The notes beneath the pieces were generated by a model. The model was not told where the DNA came from and did no database searches. It saw nothing but the letters and a program-made list of their open reading frames with translations. The position numbers and the translations under genes are program-made. Positions 7,558 through 17,857 of a stretch of DNA of 64,000 bases are shown here, one piece after another; position 1 is the first letter of the stretch, and every line of letters begins with the position of its first letter. This DNA is from Streptomyces sp. cf386 (GTDB lineage Bacteria > Actinomycetota > Actinomycetes > Streptomycetales > Streptomycetaceae): NCBI RefSeq assembly GCF_900103585.1, contig NZ_FNHV01000010.1, forward strand, positions 266,607-330,606, in the 5' to 3' direction.

Positions 7558-9204
7558 ATGCTTCAGAATTCCCCTAAAATTGGGCATTCTTCGCATGTGG
7601 TGACCTTGGACGTACGGCCTCAGCTGCTCGACGCGATCTCCGCCCTGCGCGACTGTGTCGCCGCCGCACGCTTCCCGCTGCCCCTGGTGGGGGCCCCACG
7701 CGCGCGTGCCAACCGCGACGAACTGCTCGCGCAGCTCGACGACTATTTGGTGCCCCGCCTGAGAGAGCCCGAAGCGCCCTTGCTGGCCGTGGTGGGAGGA
7801 TCCACCGGCGCCGGCAAGTCGACGCTCGTCAACTCCATTGTGGGCAGACGCGTGACCGAGGCGGGCGTACTGCGGCCGACGACCCGGACCCCGGTGCTGG
7901 TCTGCCATCCGGAGGACCATCACTGGTTCAGCGGGATGCGCGTACTGCCCGACCTCACGCGCGTGTGGGTCCCCGAGCACGATCCGGCCGAGGAGCTGAT
8001 GCTGCCCGGCGAGGACTCCGCGCGCGTGCTGCGGCTGGAGACCGCCGACACGCTGCCGCCCGGGCTCGCCCTCCTCGACGCGCCCGACATCGACTCCCTG
8101 CTCGCCGACAACCGCGCCCTCGCCGCCGAACTCATCTGCGCGGCAGACATCTGGGTGATGGTCACGACGGCCGCCCGGTACGCCGACGCCGTCCCCTGGC
8201 ACCTGCTGCGCACCGCCAAGGAGTACGACGCCACCCTCGTGACCGTCCTGGACCGGGTTCCCCACCAGGTCGTCTCCGAGGTGTCGCGGCAGTACGGGGC
8301 GCTCCTCACCAAGGCCGGCCTCGGCGAGGTACCCCGCTTCACCGTGCCCGAACTGCCCGAGTCGGCCTGGGGCGGCGGGCTGCTCCCGGCCACGGCGGTG
8401 GCGCAGCTGCGCAGCTGGCTCGTCCATCACGCCAACGACCCGTCGGCACGTCGGCACGCCGTGGCCCGTACGTGCCACGGGCTCCTCGACTCCCTCAAGG
8501 CCCGGATGCCCGAGCTCGCCGGTGCCGCCGCCGCCCAGTACGCCGCCGCGCTGCGGCTCACCGCCGCCGTCGACTCGGCGTACGACAGCGAGTACGCGCG
8601 CGTGCGGAGCCGGTTGCAGTCCGGTGCCGTGCTCGCCGGCGACGCCCTGAAGCGCTGGCGCGCCTTTCCGCTCGATTGCTCCGCCGAGGAACTCCTCGAC
8701 TCGCTGGTGGAGAGCCTGAGCACCCTCCTGCTGTGCGCCGTCACCGCCGCCGACGAGCGCGTCGACGACGCCTGGCGGCGCGAACCGGCCGCCGACGCGC
8801 CCGAGCTGACGAGCCGTGACTCGGGGCCGAGGGGCGTCGAACACCGTATCGGCATGGCCGTACGACGCTGGCGGCGCGAGCTCGAGGAGTACGCCGAGGA
8901 CGAGGTGAACGACATCGAACGCGGTGTCGTCCAGGATCCCGAGGTCGTCGCCGCCCTGGTCGCCACCGCCCTGCTCGGCGCCCGCCGGGCACGCTCCGCC
9001 GGGGAGGGGCTCGCCGAGCGGATCGGGGCGCACGGGGCGCTGCGGCTGCGCGACCGGGCCGGGCGGCTGCTCAGCGAGCACCTGGACCGGGTCATGCACA
9101 ACGAACGCGAGCGCCGACTCGCCCCGCTCGACGGCCTGGAGGTCAATCCGGACCCTCAGGCCGAACTCATCGCCGCGCTGTCCGTACTGCAGAAGGAGAG
9201 GTGA
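7558..9204 (+). CDS. dynA: dynamin-like GTPase, probable DynA
   Basis: The 548-residue P-loop GTPase has Walker A GGSTGAGKST near residues 80-89 and a switch-like RPTTRTP. The rest is long and helical, the layout of bacterial dynamin-like proteins. No transmembrane segment is evident. It is followed after 3 nt by a second, related GTPase gene. Streptomyces DynA and DynB are encoded as such a pair and stabilise FtsZ rings during sporulation septation; identification here rests on pairing, architecture and the adjacent ssbB, and the A/B assignment is by gene order. The start is uncertain: ATG 7558 and GTG 7600 are both possible, and neither has a good ribosome site. Confidence 0.6.
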   Translation: MLQNSPKIGHSSHVVTLDVRPQLLDAISALRDCVAAARFPLPLVGAPRARANRDELLAQLDDYLVPRLREPEAPLLAVVGGSTGAGKSTLVNSIVGRRVTEAGVLRPTTRTPVLVCHPEDHHWFSGMRVLPDLTRVWVPEHDPAEELMLPGEDSARVLRLETADTLPPGLALLDAPDIDSLLADNRALAAELICAADIWVMVTTAARYADAVPWHLLRTAKEYDATLVTVLDRVPHQVVSEVSRQYGALLTKAGLGEVPRFTVPELPESAWGGGLLPATAVAQLRSWLVHHANDPSARRHAVARTCHGLLDSLKARMPELAGAAAAQYAAALRLTAAVDSAYDSEYARVRSRLQSGAVLAGDALKRWRAFPLDCSAEELLDSLVESLSTLLLCAVTAADERVDDAWRREPAADAPELTSRDSGPRGVEHRIGMAVRRWRRELEEYAEDEVNDIERGVVQDPEVVAALVATALLGARRARSAGEGLAERIGAHGALRLRDRAGRLLSEHLDRVMHNERERRLAPLDGLEVNPDPQAELIAALSVLQKER

Positions 9205-9207
9205 CCG

Positions 9208-11559
9208 GTGACTGCCGTCACTGACCAGAACCAAACGGAACAGGACCAGACGGAACCCGTCGATCTCCCGGAGGACGGCGTCACCACGAGCAACAGCAAC
9301 AGCAACAGCAACAGCAACGACGGTGACATTGACGGTGACGGACGCGAGAACAGGGCCTCCGACGAGGTCGCTGCCGAGGACGGCCTCCTCGTGAAGGACG
9401 ACCTGGTGGACCGAGTCGAGGGTGACCGCGCAGAGGGTGACCGTGAAACGGGTGACTTCGCCGCCGCACGGGAGGAGCCCGGCGACGGTGAGGGCTCCGC
9501 AGTGGCCGAGGGGGGTGAGCCCGGCGTGGGCGAGAGTTCCGCAGCGGCTGAGGAGCCGGAGAAGCGCAAGCTCTGGAGGAAGCGGGGGAAGCGGGAGGAG
9601 CAGTCGAGCGGCCGCTACGCGCGCGTGGGGGGCGGTGACGGTCACGCGCGAGGGGGCGCGGGTGCCACCCGGTCCGGCGGCGCCGAGGTCGGGGGCGCTT
9701 CCCGTCGTACGGACTCTTCGTCCCGCAAGGACGGCTCGTCCCGCGCGGACCGTACGGAGTTCTCCGCTCGCAAGGAGTCTTCCGCCCGCCCTGATTCCGC
9801 CCCCCGCCCAGCCCCCTCCTCCCGTACGGACGCCGCCTCCGCCGCGGAAGCCTCGACACCCTGGGACGACGGGCTCATCGCGCGGCGGGTGAATGAGACC
9901 GCCGCCGCACAGGAGCAGCCCCCTGTCGTGGAGGCGCGGGCCTCCGGGCGGCAGGTCGTGATGCCGCTCGCCTACGACGGATCGCTGCGGTCCCGGCTCG
10001 ACGCGCTGCGCGAACTCGTCGGGCTCTCGCGCGCCCGGCTCGACAGCAAGACGCTCGCCGAGGCGGGCCGGGTGCTCGACGAGGCGGCGGCGCGGCGCAG
10101 GCTCTCCGGGCAGCACACCGTGGTCGCCATCGCCGGCGCCACGGGCAGCGGCAAGTCGCAGCTGTTCAACGCGCTCGCCGGAGTGACCATCTCGGAGACG
10201 GGCGTACGGCGGCCGACGACCTCCTCGCCCCTGGTGTGCAGCTGGAGCGACGGTGCGGTCGGCCTCATCGACCGGCTCGGCATTCCGCCGAGGTTGCGGC
10301 GCCGCCCGGCACAGAGCTCGGCCGCGGACGGGCAGCTGCGCGGGCTCGTCCTGGTCGACCTGCCCGACCACGACTCGGCGGCCGTACAGCACCGCGAGCA
10401 GGTCGACCGCGTGCTGGCGCTGGTCGACGCGGTGATCTGGGTCGTCGACCCCGAGAAGTACGCCGACGCGGTCCTGCACGAGCGCTATCTGCGGCCCATG
10501 GCGGGCCACGCCGAGATCATGTTCATCGTCCTCAACCAGACCGACCGGCTGCCCGGAGAGGCCACCGACCAGGTCCTCGACGATCTGCGCCGGCTGCTCG
10601 ACGAGGACGGCATCGCGCTGGGCGAGCACGGCGAACCGGGCGCGACGGTGCTCGCACTGTCCGCGCTCACCGGGGACGGCGTCGGTGATCTGCGGGAGGC
10701 GCTCGGCCAGTTCGTGGCGCAGCGCGGGGCCGCGGCCCGCCGGATCTCGGCCGATGTGGAGGCCGCCGGGTGGCGGCTGCGGCCGGTGTACGCCGCGCGT
10801 CGGCGGACCGGGCTGAGCGAGGAGGCTCGGGACGAATTCTCCGCCCGGCTCGCGGACGCGATCGGTGCGACCGCCGCGGGCGAGGCCGCCGAGCGGGCCT
10901 GGCTGCGCAACGCCAACCGCGCGTGCGGGACGCCGTGGTTGCGGTTGTGGCGCTGGTACCAGGATCGGGGCGAACCCCCGACGGGGCGCCTGTCCCTGCG
11001 CAGCCAGACGGACGAGGAGTCCACCGCGCGGCAGCGCGTCGAACAGGCGGTGCGGACCATCTCCGACCAGGCGTCGGCCGGGCTGCCCGCGCCCTGGGCA
11101 CAGGCGGTGCGTGAGGCGGCCGTACGGGGGGCCCAGGGGCTGCCCGAGGCGCTGGACGAGCTGGCCGCGCGGGCTGGACTGCCGCCGGGACGGCCGCCGC
11201 GGCCCGGCTGGTGGCCGGCCGCCGTCCTGGTGCAGGCGGCCATGACGATCCTTCAAGTCGTCGGCGGGCTGTGGCTGGTGGCGCAGATCATCGGCGTCAT
11301 GGCGCCGAACCTGGGCGTACCGGTGCTGCTGATGGTGGCCGGCATCGTCGGCGGGCCGCTCGTCGAGTGGGGCTGCCGGATCGCGGCACGGGGGCCTGCG
11401 CGGCGGTACGGCCTGGAGGCGGAGCGGCGGTTGCGGGAGGCGGCGGCCGGGTGCGGGCGGGCCCGGGTGCTGGACCCGGTGGCGGCCGAGTTGCTGCGCT
11501 ATCGGGAGGTTCGGGAGCAGTACGGGCGGGTGATGGGGGTCAGTGGGACGGTGAGGTGA
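9208..11559 (+). CDS. dynB: dynamin-like GTPase with disordered N-terminus and C-terminal membrane segments, probable DynB
   Basis: The protein has 783 residues. The first about 240 are low-complexity and charged and include a TTSNSNSNSNSND run encoded by five AGCAAC hexamers. The GTPase domain follows with GATGSGKSQ at about 309-317 and RPTTSSP. Near the C-terminus (about 670-730) two hydrophobic stretches, one containing MTILQVVGGLWLVAQIIGV, predict membrane insertion. The GTG at 9208 is 3 nt past the upstream stop and preceded by AAGGAG, so the two GTPases are translationally linked. The role is inferred as for the partner: septal membrane or Z-ring stabilisation. If this is not DynB, it is still a membrane-anchored paralogue of the preceding gene. 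Confidence 0.6.
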   Translation: MTAVTDQNQTEQDQTEPVDLPEDGVTTSNSNSNSNSNDGDIDGDGRENRASDEVAAEDGLLVKDDLVDRVEGDRAEGDRETGDFAAAREEPGDGEGSAVAEGGEPGVGESSAAAEEPEKRKLWRKRGKREEQSSGRYARVGGGDGHARGGAGATRSGGAEVGGASRRTDSSSRKDGSSRADRTEFSARKESSARPDSAPRPAPSSRTDAASAAEASTPWDDGLIARRVNETAAAQEQPPVVEARASGRQVVMPLAYDGSLRSRLDALRELVGLSRARLDSKTLAEAGRVLDEAAARRRLSGQHTVVAIAGATGSGKSQLFNALAGVTISETGVRRPTTSSPLVCSWSDGAVGLIDRLGIPPRLRRRPAQSSAADGQLRGLVLVDLPDHDSAAVQHREQVDRVLALVDAVIWVVDPEKYADAVLHERYLRPMAGHAEIMFIVLNQTDRLPGEATDQVLDDLRRLLDEDGIALGEHGEPGATVLALSALTGDGVGDLREALGQFVAQRGAAARRISADVEAAGWRLRPVYAARRRTGLSEEARDEFSARLADAIGATAAGEAAERAWLRNANRACGTPWLRLWRWYQDRGEPPTGRLSLRSQTDEESTARQRVEQAVRTISDQASAGLPAPWAQAVREAAVRGAQGLPEALDELAARAGLPPGRPPRPGWWPAAVLVQAAMTILQVVGGLWLVAQIIGVMAPNLGVPVLLMVAGIVGGPLVEWGCRIAARGPARRYGLEAERRLREAAAGCGRARVLDPVAAELLRYREVREQYGRVMGVSGTVR
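9289..9318 (+). repeat. hexanucleotide microsatellite (AGCAAC)x5
   Basis: Five perfect consecutive copies of AGCAAC lie in frame within the dynB-like gene and encode Ser-Asn repeats. A copy-number change would alter the linker length by two residues without shifting the frame. Confidence 0.95.
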
Positions 11560-11714
11560 TTCGGGGGCTCGGTGAGGTGATTGGAGGCCCGGCGGGGTGA
11601 TCGGGGGCCCAGTGGGGTGATTCTGGGCCCTGGGCGGTGATCCGAAGCCCCGGGCGGCGATCTGAGGACTGGAGTGGTGATACGGAGCTCGGAGCGGTGA
11701 TACGGGGCCCTGGG
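11557..11714. repeat. degenerate 20-bp tandem repeat array
   Basis: About eight consecutive degenerate 20-bp units follow the dynB-like stop codon. Each ends in GGTGA or a close variant and many contain a GGGCCC-like core. The regular 20-bp spacing of GGTGA(T) is clear by eye. No open frame is plausible across it on the plus strand. Confidence 0.8.
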
Positions 11715-11799
11715 GCTGCGGTCTTGAGGGGCGGCGTCCCGGGGCTGCGGTCTTGAGGGGCGGCGTCCCGGGGCTGCGGTCTTGAGGGGGCGGCGTCCC
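11712..11799. repeat. 29-bp tandem repeat, three copies
   Basis: The unit begins GGGGCTGCGGTCTTGAGG and ends CGGCGTCCC. Copies lie at 11712-11740, 11741-11769 and 11770-11799; the third has one extra G. They are otherwise identical, so the expansion is recent. They abut the older 20-bp array with no spacers between units. Confidence 0.95.
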
Positions 11800-12042
11800 G
11801 GGGCGGCAGCCGTGGATCACTCGTTCGGGTGGCGGAGTTATCCACAGACGCGCGGTGATCCACAGGGCTCAGCGGGCTCGGCCCGGCGGATGCAGTCTGG
11901 CTTCGCGGCGATCGCGACGGTGCGGTCGATCGCGGTGACGGCGGCGAGCGTTCCGCCGTCACGTCGGACGCAGCCGTACGGGACGGGCCCGTACGCGTAT
12001 CCGCCCGGCGGCAGTGGCCGGGCGAGGGAGGGGTTCTCGACG

Positions 12043-12507
12043 ATGAACGAGACGATCATCTGCGCGGTGGGCAACGTGGCGACCCAGCCGGTGTACCGGG
12101 AGCTCGCGACGGGACCGTCCGCGCGCTTCCGGCTCGCGGTGACCTCGCGCTACCTGGACCGCGTGAAGAACGAGTGGACCGACGGGCACACCAACTTCTT
12201 CACGGTGTGGGCCAATCGGCAGCTGGCCACGAACGCCGCCGGGTCGCTGAACGTGGGGGATCCCGTCGTGGTGCAGGGCAGGCTGAAGGTGCGGTCGGAC
12301 ATCCGCGAGGGGCAGAGCTGGACCTCGGCCGACATCGACGCGATGGCGATCGGCCATGACCTCGCCCGCGGTACCTCGGCCTTCCGACGCTCTTCGCGAC
12401 CGGAGACAGGTACCGCGACGGCACCCGACCGGCCCGAGCCCGACTGGGAGACGCCACCCGCGGACAGCCGATCCCAACAGGCCCCCGAGCCAGTGGCGGT
12501 GACGTGA
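12043..12507 (+). CDS. ssbB: single-stranded DNA-binding protein, SsbB type
   Basis: The 154-residue protein has an OB-fold (residues 1-110) with NETIICAVGNVATQPVYREL and TDGHTNFFTVWANRQLA, which closely matches Streptomyces SsbB. A short acidic/Pro-rich tail ends VAVT and lacks the DDxPF tip through which the main SSB recruits partners. SsbB is the paralogue linked to chromosome segregation during sporulation. The ATG at 12043 is preceded by GGGAGGGG at 10 nt. The long open frame upstream of this start is non-conserved repeat-rich DNA. The neighbouring dynamin-like GTPases fit a sporulation-division context. Confidence 0.88.
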   Translation: MNETIICAVGNVATQPVYRELATGPSARFRLAVTSRYLDRVKNEWTDGHTNFFTVWANRQLATNAAGSLNVGDPVVVQGRLKVRSDIREGQSWTSADIDAMAIGHDLARGTSAFRRSSRPETGTATAPDRPEPDWETPPADSRSQQAPEPVAVT

Positions 12508-12539
12508 CGTCAGTCACCCTCAGCGGCTGACCGAAGTGC

Positions 12540-12590
12540 GGCTTATCGGCGAATGCGCTCCGAACGACCCCGGGGATTTGTCGATAAGCC
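12540..12590. promoter_or_regulatory. perfect 9-bp inverted repeat between ssbB and the surface-protein gene
   Basis: GGCTTATCG (12540-12548) and CGATAAGCC (12582-12590) are exact reverse complements 33 nt apart. They stand out as A/T-bearing elements in the 259-bp gap. It could be a cruciform or operator upstream of the surface-protein gene, or part of an ssbB terminator. Confidence 0.4.
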
Positions 12591-12766
12591 CTGCTCACAA
12601 GGGATCTTGGCGATAACGATTCCGAGTCGGATCGGCCCTCCGACGGGATCCCAGGGAAGCGTGGTGCACCGCGTACCTAGGATGCCGGGCATAGCTCTCG
12701 GGGCTTCTGATTCTGCTGGTGGGACCTTCCCCCCACGTCAACGGGTCCTGCTCGAAGGGGAATTCT

Positions 12767-14185
12767 GTGTTTGCTGCGTTCTCTGCACTGTCGGTGCGAG
12801 GGCGAGGGGCGGCCCGACTCGCCGCCTCGACCCTGGTGTCCGGGCTCGTCGCCGCCACGGTGGTGGCCGGCGCCGGCCCGGCCGCGGCCGACGGTACGGC
12901 ACGGGGCCATGGCGGGGCGACCGCCACCATAGGTGGCCTGAAGACTTACGGCGCGGCGGTCGTGCATGCCGACTCCGGGGATCAGCAGATCTCGGCGGGC
13001 CTGTTCGAGATGTCCGTCGACGGGGGCGGCACCCTGCAGACGTACTGCGTCGACATCCACAACCCCACGCAGCGCGACGCCAGGTACCACGAGACCCCGT
13101 GGAGCGGCACCTCGCTGGGCGCCAACAAGGACGCCGGCAAGATCCGCTGGATCCTGCAGAACTCCTACCCGCAGGTGAACGACCTCGCGGCCCTCGCCGA
13201 CAAGGCGGGCGTCAAGGGCGGCCTCACCGAGCAGGACGCGGCGGCCGGCACCCAGGTGGCCATCTGGCGCTACTCGGACGGCGTGGCCGTCGACGCCCTC
13301 GACCCGCAGGCCGAGCGGCTCGCGGACTACCTCGAGAAGAGCGCACGGGGCGTGGCGGAGCCGAGGGCGTCGCTGACGCTCGACCCGCCCGCGGTCTCCG
13401 GCCACCCCGGTGAGCGGCTCGGCCCGGTGACGGTACGCACCGACGCGGAGAGCGTCACGGTGACGCCGCCGGCGGACGCGGCCACCAGCGGCGTGCGGAT
13501 CGTGGACAAGGACGGCAAGCCCGTCACGTCCGCGGCGGACGGCGGTCAGGTGTTCTTCGAGGTGCCCGCGAAGGCGGCGGACGGCCAGGGCGAGCTGACG
13601 GTGCAGGCCTCGACGACCGTGCCGGTCGGGCGGGCCTTCGCTGCCGAGAGCCGCAGCCAGACGCAGATCCTGGCCGGCTCCAGCGAGTCGACCGTCTCGG
13701 CGACGGCGAGCGCGACCTGGGCGCAGACCGGTGCCATACCCGCGCTGTCCGCGGTGGAGAACTGCGACAAGGGCGGCGTCGACATCACCGCGGTCAATGA
13801 GGGCGACGAGCCGTTCACCTTCGAGTTGCTCGGCATCGAGTACACCATCGAGGCGGGCGAGTCGCGGACGGTGACGGTCGCGCTGCAGGAGGACCAGGCG
13901 TACGACTTCACGATCCAGGGCCTGGCCGGCTTCGAGAAGCGGTTCACGGGCGTCCTGGACTGCATGACGCAGGTGACCGAGGCCGATGCGGTGGGCCCCG
14001 ACGTCCAGACTCTCGGTGAGCCCAGCCCCGCCACCGTGGGAACCACGACCGACGACACCAACCTCGCCGCGACCGGTGGCTCCGACATGACCCCCCTGAT
14101 CGCGGGCCTCGCCATCGGCCTGGTTCTGATCGGCGGCGCGGCCCTGGTGGTCGTCCGGAAGAAGGAAGCGGCGGCTCAGGACTGA
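12767..14185 (+). CDS. Cys-Gln thioester surface protein with LAXTG sortase signal
   Basis: The 472-residue exported protein has a signal peptide at about 1-45, with a hydrophobic LVSGLVAATVVAGAGPAAADG segment. A thioester (TQXA-type) domain has Cys94 in TYCVD and Gln163 in GTQVAIW, the residues that form the internal Cys-Gln thioester. Beta-rich repeats follow. LAATG (433-437), a transmembrane helix (442-463) and an RKK tail form a class-E sortase sorting signal. Such proteins are covalently fixed to peptidoglycan and can bond covalently to surfaces or partners. The GTG at 12767 has GAAGGGG at 6 nt and sits correctly before the signal peptide. A strong terminator follows. Confidence 0.85.
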   Translation: MFAAFSALSVRGRGAARLAASTLVSGLVAATVVAGAGPAAADGTARGHGGATATIGGLKTYGAAVVHADSGDQQISAGLFEMSVDGGGTLQTYCVDIHNPTQRDARYHETPWSGTSLGANKDAGKIRWILQNSYPQVNDLAALADKAGVKGGLTEQDAAAGTQVAIWRYSDGVAVDALDPQAERLADYLEKSARGVAEPRASLTLDPPAVSGHPGERLGPVTVRTDAESVTVTPPADAATSGVRIVDKDGKPVTSAADGGQVFFEVPAKAADGQGELTVQASTTVPVGRAFAAESRSQTQILAGSSESTVSATASATWAQTGAIPALSAVENCDKGGVDITAVNEGDEPFTFELLGIEYTIEAGESRTVTVALQEDQAYDFTIQGLAGFEKRFTGVLDCMTQVTEADAVGPDVQTLGEPSPATVGTTTDDTNLAATGGSDMTPLIAGLAIGLVLIGGAALVVVRKKEAAAQD

Positions 14186-14220
14186 GGCGGGAGTTCCCAC
14201 GCAAGGGTTCTCACGCAAGG

Positions 14221-14255
14221 GAGGGGGCGGTCCGCCACTGACGGACCGCCCCCTC
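14221..14255 (+). terminator. terminator of the surface-protein gene
   Basis: A perfect 14-bp stem, GAGGGGGCGGTCCG / CGGACCGCCCCCTC, has a 7-nt loop and lies 35 nt after the stop codon. No T-run is present. The 145 bases after it, up to the next gene, show nothing recognisable. Confidence 0.8.
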
Positions 14256-14400
14256 GCCTGTTCCAGGTCGGCACGGCGTGCGGGATACCGGTGCGCTGCC
14301 ATCGGCGGAACTGCGGGGACCGTCTGCCCAACGGTCCTTACTCCACCGGTAGTTCGTGCCATGGGGCACCGGTCCGCAAGCCGACGGACCCAGTCCGGGG

Positions 14401-14676
14401 TTAGAAGGCGCTGCTGTTGCAGCCCATCTGCGAGCCCAGGTGCGTGTCCTGCCCGCCCGAGTTGCCCTCGCCGTTGAGCGCGTTGCCCAGAACGCCGTTG
14501 AGCAGGCCGACCTGGCCGAGGACGTCGAGGTTCAGGTCGTGCGACTTGCAGTTGGAGCTCTGCAGGACGGAGTTGCCCTTACCGTCCATGCCCTGCGCCG
14601 TGGCGGTGCCGGTGCTCAGTAGGGCGACGCTGCCCAGGGCGGCGACCAGGACGGAAGCCTTGCGAAGCTTGTGCAT
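14401..14676 (-). CDS. small secreted protein with two cysteines
   Basis: The 91-residue precursor has a signal peptide of about 28 residues (LRKASVLVAALGSVALLSTGTATAQG). The roughly 63-residue mature part is rich in Gly, Asn, Ser and Leu, with two cysteines (43 and 86) that could form one disulphide. It recalls the chaplin/rodlin class of aerial-surface proteins in size, export and Gly/Asn content, but I see no chaplin repeat (GNxxGVPVNVPVN-like) and do not claim that family. The ATG at 14676 has GGAG upstream on the minus strand. It stands alone. Confidence 0.75.
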   Translation of the reverse strand: MHKLRKASVLVAALGSVALLSTGTATAQGMDGKGNSVLQSSNCKSHDLNLDVLGQVGLLNGVLGNALNGEGNSGGQDTHLGSQMGCNSSAF

Positions 14677-15021
14677 GTCTTCTCCGGTGAAGTGAGATGT
14701 CCGCGATCCGTGAGAGATCGACTTCGTACTGTCACGGGAGGTTAATATGACGAAAGTCTGAAATGTCCCATTGGCGCGCCGGGATGTGCGATCTCGCCGC
14801 GAATACACCCGGACGACCGCACCTCCGGCCCGCCCTCGTGGCTACGAGTCCGCGCGAAATCGGCCATGTGTGTGTCTCCTCATCGGCCGACCCATCGCTG
14901 CCAGCGGCGAAACCCCAGGTCAGAGCCCCCCGCCCATACGCGTTTCCCCCCAGGGGTAGCCGTCGGGCAAGATGGGGTGTATCTGCCCACTGCCAGATTT
15001 CAAGCTGCCGGACGGTTTCTC
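14677..15021. other. intergenic region upstream of the secreted-protein and EttA genes
   Basis: This 345-bp divergent gap must hold both promoters. I see no RNA gene, repeat or convincing operator. The segment at 14738-14765 is locally A/T-rich (GGTTAATATGACG) and is the best promoter candidate for the minus-strand gene. Confidence 0.4.
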
Positions 15022-16686
<1,665 letters not shown>

Positions 16687-16692
16687 TCGATC

Positions 16693-17124
16693 TTGCGGCA
16701 CATCTACCGCTGCCCGCTGCGCTGGGCGGACATGGACGCGTACGGCCACGTCAACAACGTGGTCTTCCTCCGCTACCTGGAGGAAGCCCGTATCGACTTC
16801 CTGTTCCGCCCGGACAAGGATTTCAAGCAGGGGTCCGTGGTGGCACGCCATGAGATCGACTACAAACGGCAGCTCGTCCACCGGCACGCGCCCGTGGACA
16901 TCGAGCTGTGGGTCACGGAGATAAGGGCCGCCTCCTTCACCATCACCTACGAGGTGAAGGACGACGACGTCGTCTATGTCCGGGCGTCGACGGTGATAGT
17001 GCCGTTCGACTTCGAGCAGCAGCGGCCGCGTCGGCTCGTCCCGGAGGAGAAGGAGTTCCTCCGGGAGTACACGGACGAAGTCTCCGCGGGCGATCCGGAC
17101 GACGAGGAGGCCGTCGCCGCATGA
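16693..17124 (+). CDS. acyl-CoA thioesterase (4HBT hot-dog family)
   Basis: This 143-residue single hot-dog domain has RWADMDAYGHVNNVVFLRYLEEAR, the 4-hydroxybenzoyl-CoA-thioesterase-like active-site segment with the catalytic Asp followed by GHVNN. The natural thioester is not known. The TTG at 16693 is 6 nt after the ettA stop and opens the conserved domain. Its TGA overlaps the ATG of the next gene (ATGA), so ettA, this gene and the following one form an operon. Confidence 0.82.
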   Translation: MRHIYRCPLRWADMDAYGHVNNVVFLRYLEEARIDFLFRPDKDFKQGSVVARHEIDYKRQLVHRHAPVDIELWVTEIRAASFTITYEVKDDDVVYVRASTVIVPFDFEQQRPRRLVPEEKEFLREYTDEVSAGDPDDEEAVAA

Positions 17125-17804
17125 CGGTGCTCCACCTCGCCGACGAGGGGGAGGCGGCGGATCTCGCGGCCTTCCTCTCCCGGCTGCTCCACTACGACCG
17201 TGGAGCCGCGGTGCGCCTGCAGGCCGCCGGCACCGCGCTCGCCGTCTTCGGGCGGCCGCCGTCCTTCGAGGTGCTGGCGATCCGTGCGGTACGGCTGGGC
17301 AAGCCGTACGAGAACGGGCTCGACGTCACGCTGGACGTGACCGTGTCCGCGGGCGAACTGCTGGAGTCCATCGACGAGGCGGCGGCTACGGCCGTCGTCC
17401 CGGCCGCGGTCACCGGACCGCCGTGGGCCGGAGTGCTCCCGCCGCGCGGTGGCTGGCGGCGTGAGGCCGGGCTGCCGACGCCGGGCGAGCTGCGCGCGAT
17501 GGTCGGGGTGGCGGTCGCCGAGTTCCGGTCCCGTACGCAGGAGCTGGCGCCGGAGCGGCGTACCCGGGCCGAACTCGACCGGATCGGGCGGGAGATCTGG
17601 TCCCGCACGGTGGGGGAGACGCCCCTTCCGGTACGGGCCGTGCACGCGGCGCAGTCACTGGGCTTCCTGCGACCCCGAGGGGCCGCGGGCCAGGGCGAGT
17701 TGGGGCTGCTGTCCTCGGGGGCGTGGCTACGGCTGCGCACGCCGTACGGGTCGATCGCGGTGCGCCGGGCGGGGCTCGGGGCGCTGGACGTCAGCGTTCG
17801 CTGA
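17121..17804 (+). CDS. conserved hypothetical protein
   Basis: This is a 227-residue soluble protein whose family I do not recognise. Its start overlaps the thioesterase stop (ATGA at 17121), so it is translationally coupled. It is rich in Ala, Arg and Leu, has no membrane segment, and contains a central PPWAGVLPPRGGW stretch and a C-terminal RLRTPYGSIAVRRAG strand-like region. Position and coupling suggest a job linked to the ettA/thioesterase unit, but no function can be given. Confidence 0.8.
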   Translation: MTVLHLADEGEAADLAAFLSRLLHYDRGAAVRLQAAGTALAVFGRPPSFEVLAIRAVRLGKPYENGLDVTLDVTVSAGELLESIDEAAATAVVPAAVTGPPWAGVLPPRGGWRREAGLPTPGELRAMVGVAVAEFRSRTQELAPERRTRAELDRIGREIWSRTVGETPLPVRAVHAAQSLGFLRPRGAAGQGELGLLSSGAWLRLRTPYGSIAVRRAGLGALDVSVR

Positions 17805-17857
17805 CCCCGCCGGGGCACGCGCGTGACCCGGCTCGGCCGGGGACATGACGCAGGCCC

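Noticed and set aside
11712..11799. 29-bp repeats considered as a CRISPR array
   Set aside because: The units are directly contiguous with no spacers, there are only three, and no cas gene is in the window.
7534..11820. Open frame of 1428 codons on the minus strand opposite the two GTPase genes
   Set aside because: It is a high-GC antisense shadow: the plus strand encodes P-loop GTPases with clear motifs, while the antisense translation is low-complexity without any domain and runs through the non-coding repeats.
14401..14676. Chaplin or rodlin assignment for the small secreted protein
   Set aside because: Size and export fit, but the chaplin repeat and the rodlin core sequence are not visible.
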